DNA of 64,000 nt, from contig NC_020170.2 of the NCBI RefSeq assembly GCF_000224145.3, positions 3,798,646 through 3,862,645 of the forward strand. The letters are read 5' to 3'. This DNA is from Ciona intestinalis (lineage: Eukaryota; Chordata; Ascidiacea; Phlebobranchia; Cionidae). The notes beneath the pieces are model-generated. The model was given only the letters and a program-made list of their open reading frames with translations, had not been told where the DNA came from and made no database searches. Numbering within the stretch: position 1 is the stretch's first letter; each line of letters begins with the position of its first letter. Of this stretch, positions 40,053 through 54,000 are shown in pieces. Made by a program: the position numbers and the translations under genes.

Positions 40053-43000
40053 CGTTGATTTTTGTGTCGACCGTTTGCTGCGTTGAGTTTTGCGAATGAT
40101 TCCGCTATCCAAAAAATAAAGAAGTGCGCCTTCTGACAAGTTTTACTCTGGTCTTGTACTTGTACGTAGTAGCCCAAAAATGCGCAGAATTCCGGCGTGC
40201 CTTTTAACAACTAGACAGCTCCGTACCAGGCCCGCAGTGAATTTCTGAGCTCTTTTAATCACAGGTTCCCAAGTTCGCTTCCAGCCTCGGGGGGATCTTT
40301 CGTTTCCTTCGTGAGTTTAGCGGAACTTGTTGCTTCCAATTCCGTGATCGTGGCACAAAGTATCTAAAACACACAGTTGCACTGACTGGTAATTATACAC
40401 CTCACCCTGCACGAACCAAAACAAAGTTTACGAAAAGATCAAACACTGCAAAGGCGCGCGCATGTAATTAACATATCCAAATCCGAAACAGCGAGAAAAG
40501 CAGCTTTTATAATGATAGCTTCCCACGATAATCTGCTGACCTGCACCATTCACCGGACCAACTTACAAAATAATGCACGTTTTCGTTATCCAAATATTTC
40601 CCGCGTATTGAAAAGGTCAAAAAATGTCCCACTGTATACAGTACATCGGAACAATATACAAAATTCCAGACTTTCGTTTATTCGGTAAAGTTATATACCC
40701 AAGTTGAAGTGCGAAAGGCCTTACACAGGATCATGTATTATTCAAAGCATTTATACCAGAGGCGCATAATGCGCTTAAACTAACGCAACGTGCATATAAG
40801 TGTGTATAGTATCGGCCCCTTGAAAATATCCGTTTAGTATAGAACAATGTACGTTTTACGGACACACGTTTCGTCGAACTGCGCCGTTAAAATGGCTTCT
40901 ATGTGCTTGTAAACGTCAGTGTAGCTCTATATTACCGACGTGGACACGCACGCACGTGGTAATTAAACTACGAACATAGCGAATTGGTGTAACAGTTCAC
41001 GCCTTTCTGTTTGATTCCATCGCCTACAGTATGTAACTATAGTCTGTAACTCATGTAGTATACATTCCATAGTTTCCTTTAATTTTCTTGTTCCTGCGTG
41101 CAGTTTCTTTCTCTTTCTGCTCTATACTCGTGGTAAACAATGCTCCACAACATTCTCCGTTGCACAAGACACGAGGCAAAGATACGCGTACCGTATAATT
41201 CGCCAGTAATTGCTTTGCAATTAAACAGCACAACATCGTCCCGTATCATTAAGTGCTGGGCGTTGATGGCGACCTATGCTCGTCAAGAGGTCGAAACCAC
41301 GAGCTGCCGATTAAATTTATAGCTTATCACCTCTGCTACATCTCTCATATTAAACTATTCTGCTACATGTCATGCAGAGTTAATTATCTTAACTATATGA
41401 ACAGGCGCTCGAGTCAAAAGCTTACTACAACTGATAAACAACCACCCAAACAAGCAAACCACCGCTCTAAAGCTAGTGCGCTTCTAATGTACTTCAATTT
41501 GCGTTTCGGTAGTCATCTCGGTAGCGTACAAGCGCTTGACTTGGACTTTTTCGCGCGGGATGACGTCACACGCCTTTAGGCTGTAGCGTGCAGACACACA
41601 GGGAGTCAACATGATTTAAACTTTTAAAGCAAACCCAGGTGTCGGATTAACGAAAACCCCTCGGAAACGACACAGAGAGTATCGAAAACAATTCGATCCA
41701 TCAAGTCTCCCCAGACAGCCACAGATCGAATTTGTAAATTAAGTTAAATTTCTAAGAACACGTCATTCGGTGCAGCGTTTCAGATCTCACTTTCCACTGA
41801 CTGACAAGATGTAATTAATCCTGACACGTGCTCATACTGCATTTGATGGCCAGTAGTCGACTTGCCTATAACAAACCACTATAACCAATACCATTACCAA
41901 GCCTAACCACCAACCAAATTCCGTACACGAAAAAAATACCGGATTAAACATTCAAGAAATCGCAGCCCTGATTTATATCCACGGTAATACAAAAATTTCT
42001 CACACATAATTACTTAACGCTAAGCCGTTTCATAGGAGATTACATGCAGTGTGCCGTACGACGGGTAGTCCATTTAAAAGTGGGCGTTCTGAATTGTCAA
42101 CTGTTTTATAACGTGTATGGGTGGGCATGTTCGTCATACATATGATACCACTTCAATTCGGCGCCATTGCGGTATTCCATCTCAATTTGAATATGTTGTC
42201 TTACAGACAAATTGAGTCAAATTACACCAGCAGCATGTGTGTGGGTGTCAACGCTAAAAACCCGACCGTGCTTTAGCATGTCGTGCTTAGGCTATTAAAA
42301 CATAAGTGGTGTTATCCGCCAGAGCAATATATCGAAAACGGAACCCGGGAACACGGAACAACTTTAACGAAAAACTTTAACAGCCTTATTTACATATCAC
42401 CTATCGGTGCGGACGCAGCAATTCTGGTGTATGGTTTTGCCACACAAGAAACGCGGTTTAAAATTTCCAATACGCATATATAGAAACTTGGCAATGAATG
42501 CTTTATAAGGTAGCATCTAAACAAACCCAACTGCTCTAAGTACGACACCTACAATTCACTGTATAAGTCCGTAATTACTGTCATTATCCATATACGTCAT
42601 TACGGAAATCGTGTTGACCAGTACCGCAACTGACGTCATGAGTAGCTAAAATGACCACAAAAGGCTTCTAATCATTCAAGCACACTTTCACCTGTCATCT
42701 GCTCTTAGGAATATATTGTAGCGAAATTTAACCAAAAATTGCGTAACTCCTATATAGTACAGTGGGCGTATACGAAGATTTAACTTACATAAAAAAAAAC
42801 AGGTTTTAACATAAATACGATAAAAGGGTAGCTTTTTAATCATATATTCATAAAAAAATTATACTTTTCAATGTGGGTGAAGGCCCAACAACCGGTTTAA
42901 TAACACATAACTTTTAAAATGTGTTTTGGGCAAATTCGTGCGTATAAAACACTGATTAGCAACGACACAAAATCGATGTGAATAACCGCAAAACTACGTC

Positions 43001-45013
43001 CAATCTAATTTAATCTAATTAAATCTTGTTAAAAAAGAATTAAATTAATGCACAAATAGGATTTTAAGAGATAGATCTCATTATTTAGCTGTTGCTGTGT
43101 CTGTAGCTTTTTCTGATCACATTAAATTTTGTATTTCAACTAATTTTCAAACTAACAATAACTACCCTATATGAGTAATAAATCTGAAATACATTACTGT
43201 ATAATCATGACTGTCAGGCACACCTACATGTAGTGTGCTCTCCCTCTTTCAGGGTGTATATGTTTACAAATGAATCTGGTTTGTCTTCTTAGTTTGTTAT
43301 GGTTAGAAGTTGCCAGGGCGAGTAAGTTAGAGAGCTGTTTGTTTAAAATTCAAAGCAAAACTGATTAAAGTTGAAAAGTAAGAAACATAGGCCTAAAAAT
43401 AAAAAAAAATAACCGCATATTTTCAGAACTTATATTGTTATAATATATATTGTAATTGGGGGGGGGGGGCGAGATGGGACACTCTTTCATTTTATTTTCT
43501 CGTTCCATCTGGTAGCAAACAAAGAATATTTAAGGAATTATACAATCGTATCCTCACGACTTCCATGGACCGTTCTTAATTGTTTAATACACCATCAGCA
43601 TATTATGTGCTAAAGTTGTCCCGTATTTCCCCACCCTACTATACATATTGACATAAACGGCGTTTTGAAGTTTACGCGTTTTGACTTCGGCGGCGTTTTC
43701 AAGGTACATACTATAGAAATGATTCCCAAAAGCAGGATCTTGCGTGGGCAATATTTTGTGTTTAACCGAATTAAAAGACTTGTTAGCAACATCTAGCGGT
43801 CTTTAAAATGACATACTGTCTGCGGCTTTCATTGATGAGTCACATCCGCCTGTTCAGTACTGCGGTGATAAACTTGAGTTTTTCCAGGTATATCAATACA
43901 ATAAATCGAACTATAAAATTAGAAAGCATTGTCGGTGGTTAAATTAAAATCCAAATGAAGTAGCTACGTGCCAAGGTCACGAACAAGAACCATAAATAAC
44001 TCGAAACGTCAGCGTAATTGGCTTGGCCAAATTCCAAGACACATCTGGTTGAGACACACGTTTCCATTACCGGAACAAACATTGGGATGCCAAAAAAACA
44101 CATTGGAAAATAAAGGGAATATGTGGAAGATATACGATTTCCAAACAGATATTCGGTTTTAGCACATAAGTTTACGTATTTAGAGATAATTCGTTAAAAC
44201 TATCTTCATTGAAGCACTCTCGCTGAAGTGGATTGGGGATTCTACACAAAGTCCACTTGTCGACTTGTCCCGACAGAGCCGAGCGAATACAGTGTTACTC
44301 ATTACAGCTAGGGGGTCCCACTTTTGGTTTCCGGGCACGAAATGAGCGATGTAAATGATTAACTAAAAGTAAGGCGAACTGAAAGTTGACAGTGAAGTTT
44401 ATTAAAGTGCACAATGATGTAGTGAAACAAAAGCAAATGAGCCAAGAGCTTAGCACATGGAACAGGGTGACCACCCGAACACAATACAATGTCACATTTA
44501 CTTAAACAAAGGAACATGGTCCAGCAACCAGTGCCAGAAATGAAGAGAAAATTTGTAACATATAGATTCACAATGTAGAATGCGCGAAAACAGAAGAATG
44601 TATCTCTATGTACAGAATAATCAATAGAATTGTACAGTATGAAAATGGAACTTGGCACAGGCTATCACAATTAATACGAGTGACATGTAGGCTTATGTCG
44701 AAATATATTCCGTCATAATTTGTATGCTGGCAGTGTCGTGCATATCCAGGGTAAGAGACATATGGTTGAGAAACCGGCATACCACGCTTGAAGAATTAGC
44801 ACTTTAGAATTGAACTTAAAACACTATGTATGATTTGGAAACTATGGGAGAACTCAGAACAGATTTAAATATATAAAAATTTAAAGGAGGCATAAAACAT
44901 AGTGCCTAAATAAATTACCGTATAATGATGTCTAGTTAAATCTCATGAAAAAAACGAAGCTTTTTCTTCTTCTTCTTAAAAGGTGTTTAATTTATATCGA
45001 TCGTTTAGTCAAA
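40053..45013. other. Intergenic region: PAN/EGF gene upstream, GLIS downstream
   Basis: About 5 kb with no supported exon on either strand. Short open frames exist but lack splice sites or recognisable domains. The interval 40.1-42.7 kb is somewhat richer in G+C and holds CRE-like TGACGTCA (about 41562) and TGACGTCATGAG (about 42632), so it may be regulatory. Confidence 0.4.
43455..43644 (+). mobile_element. TAGTAGGG MITE with poly-G left end
   Basis: Full length, but its left TIR has become an uninterrupted run of about a dozen G before CGAGATGGGACAC. Confidence 0.88.
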
Positions 45014-48000
45014 TCACACTGGTCCATCAGCGTAAACCATTGACAGCTGGCTGGGACACCTGTCCACTGCGTTCAATTGTAAGTAGGTTCCCGATTCGTG
45101 GCTTCTCATGGACTCGTTGTTGGTTCGCATACTGAACGGTGAACTTGGTGGCACGTCTAAACCTTTGAAATGGAGTTTCTAGTCAGTTGCGAAACAACAA
45201 GGAGTCCGAATTTGTATAGTAGGTAAACATTATGTTGAATATTAAATTAAACAATAAGTTCAGGGTCAATTTTTGCTATACCACTATTCAAACTATAGGC
45301 AAGATATTTTATGTACATACATGTACGTATACAAACGGCACATAAGCATGAAACTATGCATTGCAATTTGCACATAAATAGTTAAAAATGTAAAGGTGAA
45401 ATTGAGTATTACAAACCGATTTATTCGTCCAAAAAGCTTGCTTGCAAAAGAAAAAAGGTAACGGTTAATAAAGTTTTTAAACACGCATAACTTTATTATA
45501 TATAGTGGGGTGGAGGAAGATGAACACCTTTTCATTATATTTTCTTGTCCCATTTGGTATAGTAAGCAAAGACCATTCAAACAATTATAAAACCGCGACT
45601 ATAGATTGTGTTGTCAACTGTTTAAAACACAATCAGCATATTTGAATATTATGTGTTAAAGATGTCCCATTTTCCCACCCTACTATATATTGTAATTAAG
45701 CAAAACAAAGACATTAAACCGCGAAAAGCAATCAATAACAAACCACACTTGCGGCACTTAACTCTTTGCCATATATAATAGGGTGGGGGAAGATGGGACA
45801 CCTTTTACCTATATTTTCTTGTCCCATTTAGTAGTATAGTAGGGTAGGGGAAGATGGGACACCTTTTCATTCTATTCTCTCGTCCAATTTGGTGGGAAGC
45901 ATATAAAATTTAAAGAATTATGAAACCTTATACCTACGACTCCCATATACCGATGCTAAGTATATAAAACACGATCAGGATGTTTGGATATCATGTGCTA
46001 AAGGTGTCCCATCTTTCCCCACCCTACTGTATACAAAGGACAATCAAAGAATTACAAAACTATACCCTCACTACTCCCATAGACCGTGGTTAATTGTTTA
46101 AAACACGATCAGGATATTTAAATATTATGCGCTAAAGGTGTCCCATCTTCCCCACACTACCATACAAAGTTATACGTTTTTTCCTTCGAGCAGCATATAA
46201 ATATATATACCAGGTTCATACCATAAGATGACAATGTAATATTCCATAACTGACATAGTGGTCTTACCTCCTCTATCAACGGACATATTACTGCGTGCCG
46301 AGATGGCGCGTTGAACAGCGTCGTAAGACATGCCAACTCCTTCCACTAATTGCCTGGGCGATAAGTGATGCGGAGACGCCCCAGCATACACCCTGAGAAC
46401 AGAGAATATTTTAAAGACACCGCTGAAACCTAACATTGGCAGCCATTGTGGGGTTATAGGCTGGCAAACAGGTTATTATTACATTCCCAAATATCCAAGA
46501 CTACATGCGCCGAAATACCATTACACATTTTGGAATATTACAAATAGCATTCGAATAATCAATACATTACAGAATATATAACATCTCACAGTATTATGGA
46601 AAACGTTATACAGTGAAGGTATAAGTTATTAAAAACCTTAGCTTTTCCATGACAGAATGTTGCTCCTGTTCAGTATCGTCCAAAAAACCTTCATAAAATG
46701 GCGGGTATTACAAGATTGCATTACTAACAGACCACATACGCTATATGAAAGATATTTGGTTAAGCTCTGCAGCAATAGCTTATGTACAGTCCCTTACAGT
46801 GGTTAGTTGCATACGTGGTAATCGCAAACGGGTTCGAAGTGTGTAAAAGGACATCCGTGTTATAACGACTGTCATTGCCCCACCATACGAATATAATAAG
46901 TTGCATTCATTTGTTTAGGCGTCGGTGTATTAGTACATCGTGTATTACCATTCAGATCTATACACATAAAAGGCCTTGTTATTTATCTCTATATCTACCA
47001 ATACATTTTTATACCTCGTGTCGGTGTTCCATCTAACATGGATCTTCGGGAATGTGGCCTTGACGTTGTAGGTGGGTGAGGTGTCAGGTAGTTATGGCCA
47101 TTCTGCACAGCATTTCTGCTGTGGCTTCGCTCTCTTGTTTGCGACGCCGCGTAAGAGTTTTGACCGTGTACGTCGGAGTGGCGAGTCTTTAACGGGGGCG
47201 CCGGGGGAGGGGGCATTAACTGTGGGTCGCACAGCTGCATTGATTCTGCATGGTGGAAATCAGAGTTCTGCTGATGCTCATGGTCGGCGTATGCGGATCT
47301 AGTGTGAGGGTTTCGCTGCTGGTGGGTTGTGACAACAGCCTGCTGCACAAAGTTGGTGAAGTGAGCGCCGTTTTGTGAGCTGGGATGCTGGTTCAGCAGC
47401 GGGGGTAAGGCGTGTGGGTGGGGGGAGGCTGGGGCGAAAGGCGGGTGTGGGGTCCTTCGTACATGGGTATGAAGGTGATTTCCTAGATTGTGTTTTATCG
47501 GGGTAGAAGCTCCATTCATGGAAGAGACGACGTCGTTTCTCTGGTTTACTTGGAAAGGATGCGAGGAGCTCATAGGAGGATGCATAGATCTTCTGCTACC
47601 GTGTCCGTTGATACCTTAGATATAAATATATGTTTTGGTATAGTAGGGTATGGAAAGATGAATAAAGTTAGTTTACTATTTTTTAGTATTTTTAATCGTG
47701 TGTTTAACAACCAACAACCCTACTTTGAAGTCGTTAGAATGCGGTTATTTAATTCTGTAAATACTGGTTTACTACCAAATAGGACGAAAGTAAAAATGAA
47801 AACAAAGTTCATCTTACCCCACCATTAAATATAATGTCATATTTAATTTAAGAAATATACCCGATTCGTTGCTATAGTTGTCTTCATGTGGCAGTAGATG
47901 CAACGGTTGAATCGTAAGGCAACTTCCAAGTTTGTTGTCTCCAGCGCCAGACATCTCCAGGCTTCGCATCTAAATTGTGGGACATATTCTTTATAAAAAG

Positions 48001-51000
48001 TTAAATATATAGTACTGTGGGGTAAGATGGGACATCTTCAGCACAATATACCCAAACAACCCAATCGTGTTTTAAACAATTAACAACGATCTATAGGAGT
48101 TGTGAGGATACAGTTTTATAATTCTTTGAATGTTCTTTGTTTACTATCAAATGGGATAAGAAAATTGAATGAAAAGGTGTCATATCTTCCCCCACCCTAT
48201 ACTGTATAAGCTTTACAAAAAGACTGCCGTTACTGAAAATACTGATCACCTTTATAAAAAAAAGTACTTAATTTTTATACTGTGCACATATTTATAACAG
48301 TGTATACTATGATATATAAATACTTTATGTGTGCAAGTACCTTCTTTCTTTGCTGACTCTCCTTTGCAGCGTGGCCACCTTTCACGTGTTTTCTTAACGA
48401 AGATGGGTCAGTATAACGTTTGTTACATCCAGGCACTTGGCACGCATATGGTTTCTGTAAGTCAATAAAAAACGCGTGTTATAAAAGAATATGGTATTGC
48501 GGGGTAAGATCGTTAATACATAAAATGCAATATTTCCTAATCGTGTTTTTCCTAATTAACAAATCTGTTTTAGAGCTGTAAAAATAAACAGTCGTTTATT
48601 ATGTAGATATTTGTTTTTCTACTGAACAGAACGACAAAAAAGAACTAAAACATGGACCATCTTATTCCAAGCCACAACAAACGCGTATTTAAAACTGTAA
48701 GGAAAATACAATAGTTTCTTATACTGGGAATATATTGTAACCTATACATTACAAACATGCGTTTAACAATGATCAGTTGGACTTGCCAAACTGTACATAC
48801 CGTATCTTGGTGGGTACGTTGATGTTTAGCTCTGTCAGACGAATTACTGAACGCTTTGTTGCATCCATCATGTTGACAGACGTACGGTCTTTCACCGGTG
48901 TGCGAACGTAAGTGAATTTTAAGATTTTCCAATCGTGAAAACGCCTTGTTGCAACCTTCAAACTGTTAAAATGAAAAGTAAACGTTATTCTTTTGCTTCT
49001 ACTAAATGGTATACTGTTAAACCGAGCTTTTTGACTTATATGGTGTAAAAAACGGTGTATAAAACATAGGTTTTTTTTTAAATTGTGTCGTAAAACGCAA
49101 AACGTGCAAGTTATCACTGTGATTTACTCCGCAAACATATTATCAGTTACTGCAATTTACAGCAATGCAAATATTGCAAAGCTTCAAAGGTCAACAGAAC
49201 ACACTTGACAGATAAACAAATTAGTTACTCCACAAAAAGTTAAACTAACTCCCTTATAGAAGTATAAGGTACAAGAATTTGTGGTCAATGGACATGACAA
49301 ATGTTTCGACATGTTGTTTGTATGTGACCGTATGTGAAAAAGACCCTCACGAGATAATATCACACATATACAATCACACTTGGCGAATTTATAGCTATTT
49401 CGTTTTGAATTGGGAGACTATTAAATAAACCTTTTCTTATGTATATATCAGACTGTTGGGCAACTGTTGATTTTTCGTTTTGAATGCTAATTAGAACGCG
49501 TAGGTATAATCAATACGCGTGCTCTTTTCAGCAAAAGCTATACATGTCCCCACTCTTAAAATAACACAATGACCCTGCCGTAAAACAAAATACTCCTAAA
49601 CATTCAAAACAAAATATGGTGGGCTACAATATTTAGTTTACCGTGCATTTGTTAGGCCTTTCACCGGAGTGGACTCTCATATGAATAAGCAGCTTGTATC
49701 TTGCATTGAATGGTTTGTACTGACGTGGGCAGTTCATCCAATAACAAGTGAACTCCTCTCCTTTTCTTTGATCAATATGAACTTTCTCGATGTGCTTGAC
49801 CAGGTCTTCTTGGTCCTGTAAACACAAAAATTGACATTTAATGGCGAACAACTTTTCTTTGATGCGAAGTACATTGGATTTTGTACTGATAAACCCCAAA
49901 GTGAATCGTAATTACCGTACCAATATTTGTTTTAACTGCTTTGAACTTTTGGAAAACCTTTAAACGTTTGTTTTTTTGGAAAACCTTTAAACGATTATTT
50001 TAACTCTTAAACTTTGGTAATGGGTGTTATAATGTAAGAATATTCACAGATAACAGTTTTCAAAGACAATTTCTAATTACTTGGAAAAACAGGTTACATT
50101 CCGCCCACATGCAGGTCCAAGTGCCGGACTCCTTAGCAAGCTTCGCGGCGTCGGTTGTCTTCGTGGGTGAAGGTGTACAAGCTGTGGATCTAGTAGCGCT
50201 GTGCAAGTAAGCGTCCATTGTATGTTCCTCCTCCGAGACGTTGAGTTTGATGTGCGAGGTGTACGGTGTGGAGTGGTTGGTGTAATGGTGGGGATTGTGT
50301 TGGGAAGTTTGGGTGTTCGGGTCAAAGGTGTGCGGAGCTGTATGCGGGTACGGTGGGGGCCTCGGTGGCTGATGGTCGTTCAGTAAGTTGTCTTGATGTC
50401 TTGCTACTACCAGCTGCTGCGTGGGAGGACCGAAGTGGTTGGAACTCACAAAAGAGTTGGGGTGAAAAGTGGTCGCGTGCATTGAGTGAGGGTTCGTGTT
50501 TTCGCTCGGGAAAATGTTCGAATATGCGCCGGACATGTATTCTCCTGATGCCGGGGCGTTAATCATGCTTCCCGGGGTGGCTACCAGCAGTTGGCGAGAT
50601 ATTGTTCCGTCCGGCGGAGTGACACTGGCCCGTGCGATCAAGTGTCCATAAGTACCGTTAAATTCAGCTCCGCTTACGTTCGGCCCTATGTTCGGTAACG
50701 GAGTATCTCCATACGGCGAAATATGGTTCGTAAATAAAAGCGAGCTCGGGGAGACTCGAATCAAGTTGTTCAGGTCAAATCCGTCCATCGACATTGGAGA
50801 TAGGGAGTGTGTTCGTTTTCTGTTGTTAGCAGATAATAATCTGTTACCAGATCGCGCGGAATGTCTTGGGCTATGGAAGGTCGATCCAGCTGGAGATAAC
50901 TGGAACGGGGAGAGTCCACTGAGTCCGCTGATCGTGGACAAGGCACTGCCTGGGGGCATTAGAAAGTCTTCATGAAATAAAGTATGTGTTGCCCCGACAG

Positions 51001-54000
51001 TACTGTTAGGGGTGACCGGGGGTAAGACCTTGTAAGGGTTCAAGGAGTTTGGGGTCGAAGGCTTTATTTGTTGATTTCCTTGATGGACTTGTAGAAACGA
51101 GTTTTGCAACGGCTTTGATGCTACTACCCGGGGAGCACCATGCAGCACATTTGGCTGGTTAGTATGCAGCCCTTGCCACTCTTTGTAACTGGTCTGGTGC
51201 GGAAGTTTTGGTTTCTCTTCAACTTTTGGTACAAAGTTAAAGTTTTCTGCCGTGTCCACGTATTCGACCTTTACCGAGACATGATCATTTACGTTCCCGC
51301 CCGACTCCATCATGTTCTGTCTACCAAAGTTATCAGGAATGCTGTGAACATGCTGCGGTTCGAACCCATCTATGTACGACTGAGGTGAATGGAAGGCTAG
51401 ATTGCTCCCCGTTTCAGTTCCTGGTAATGTTTACAGATTGGGAGTTAGAAAAAAATGAAAGTAAAATTAGATGTTTAGACATTTTTTAAAGTTTATGCAG
51501 AAAAAAAATGTAAGCTGAATAAGGGCAAGTTCGAGACTACATTTTCACAATTTTTGAGTTTATGCTAAAGTACAGACGGGTAACAAGTAATTTTGCTAAT
51601 ATTATGAGCGTACGTGTGCCCTTGGAGAGGTAACTTAACGGCAATTGCTCCAACCCGGTGGTCCCGTATAAGTTGTCTATGTTTTTTGCCATTCAATTTT
51701 TTAATAAAAAATTATAATAATAAATCAAAAAATTCTAAAGAAAAGAAAAGCACACAAAGTTACATAGTCGATTCTGTAAAAATTAGAAAAAGTGTTTTGT
51801 TTTAACTTGCACAACTATATTCAATATGCCCTTGTGGAAAATTCCAATCACATTCTTGTGGAACAGTAAAACAAATATAATGCCTTTAAATTATACAAGC
51901 AGTATTGGAACGTCGTTAAAATTCTTAGGAAGTTGTAAAATGCATAAAAGAAAACAGTGTGTACACTGCAATATTTTTTTCCCAGGCATAACCTTGCACT
52001 TTTTACGACATACCAATCTTCATTCGTGCTTATTACAAACACGAAAGCGCTTTACGACCCTTTACCTTATATGAACGATTAATAAAGATATAGGCTTGCA
52101 TACAAGAGCAGTGGTGCCACGGGTTCGTCGTGACACTGTGTACAATCTTACATTGAAGTCCGATTTCATTACAACACTTTCGATAACGCGGCAATGTTCC
52201 AAAATGGATTGGAGCTATATAGGTGCGTCGAAATCAATCTCAATATTTATCCAGTCAACATTCTTCGCTTAGGGAACACGACAGGGCCGGGAACAAACAA
52301 AAAATCGGAGTGCTAGTTGTCGTCGGTAATTTATTTAAAGTGGTGTTAGATTATTCCGATCGAGTTAACGCTTTCAAATGCCGGGCCGGGCTCGATCGCT
52401 CATGAAGCAGTCATGAGCAAACAGATAAATAGAAACCCAAATAAAAGGTTTCATTCAAATACGAAGTTTTGACGTATTCAGAGAGAACGTTGATCCCGAA
52501 CTCGATTGCTCCACGGCACACAATATTTGGTCGCTAGACAAGCCCAGCTGTGCCAGGAATTTTATGTTTTAAGTCCCCACATAGTTTGCCATGTCTTTGC
52601 ACGCAATCCTACAACGCTTGCAGCATGCAGATTTAGGTCTTTTAATAAGTCAGCCTGTACACACAAACCGATTGATTTTTTATCCAAAAAACACTTCGCC
52701 TTTTAAGGTGGAATTTCGTATAAAGTTGTTAAAATTTTATTTGAAATTGCCTATTAAAATTTTAAGCGGGTAAAGCGCAACGAGTTAATTGTGGTTTCGT
52801 TTTCGCTACACGCGGCAAGCAACATTTGATAACCACTGACGAAATCAATCAGTCTTTCTCATCGTAAATGTCAAAGGAAGAGGAAAAGCGGCAAGTCATG
52901 TCCGGCGCATAACGAGAACTACGCCACGGCACTGAAGTGCTGTAATAACTTAGCTCGGAAATTTTATTTTCTAAGCTTGTTTGCCGCTAAGTCCCCTCTC
53001 TATTGTGCAGCAACATTGGGGGCTTAAGACAACGTCACATGAGTAAAATCCCAGCCATTTAACGAGGGATTTGGGAGAAAGTGCCCGACGTGCCAACGAC
53101 ATCGCTAAGCGCTTTCAAGAAGTAGATTTATCTATTATTTATCCCCAAATCTCCTTGGTTCTTTGTGCCGAGCGCGGTGGGATCTCATAGACGTACAATG
53201 TAAATACATAACCACTGAAAACAGCGCGTTTCGACGAAGAAAGAACGACCAAACACAACTTTTGGAGGACTTTCGTGTTTGGTTAGTGTTTCGTCGCCTT
53301 GGAGACAGAACGTTGTTAAAAATCGGCTATTTTGAGAAAACTACGCACGAAAACTGCCTTTATAACAGAAAAATCCAGCTGGTACTTGCTTGGGTTAACG
53401 CTCATAAAGATTTAAAGCCACAATAAGCAATTCAAGCTAACTCAATGAAAGAGAAATACTTGTATTGCTTTTGAAGTGGCACTTAAAAACGTCAAAGGGA
53501 TAAGCGTCGCGTGGCAACCCAGATGATAAATGAAAAGTCAAAACATGTCACCGAACTTTGATTTATTAATTTTCATTGAACTTAACATTGGACTTATACT
53601 ATAACTGTGGATTTGTTCCTGTGTGACCTAAGGCCTAAATAGGCACTACACCAAAATGTAGGAAAATCCACATGGCGAAGCTATTTAGCACAACATATTA
53701 AAAGCTATGAAACATGCTAAACAGAACTATAGCGCCCTGGAAGCAACGTTTCAATTAACATAGTTGTTATAATTACCTTTATGGCATGGTTATTGGAAAT
53801 GTGAGACCAGAAATGTCCCCAATATCTCATACAGAATATCAAATTAAACATAACAAGTTTGAATAGGCGATGTACAACACTTTAACAACTACAACAGGAA
53901 CTGTGTTTTAGATTCATCTTCAAGAAACATGACCTTCTATGAGAAGAGGTTATAGTGCGTAACCATAACACTACGACATTACATAAATTATAACATGGCT

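Noticed and set aside
41253-41579. Possible 108-codon plus-strand gene
   Set aside because: No similarity that I recognise and no supporting context; composition looks intergenic.
50201-50975. Plus-strand open frames across the large GLIS exon
   Set aside because: The minus strand carries a spliced, phase-consistent GLIS frame that fits the family; the plus-strand frames have no domain.
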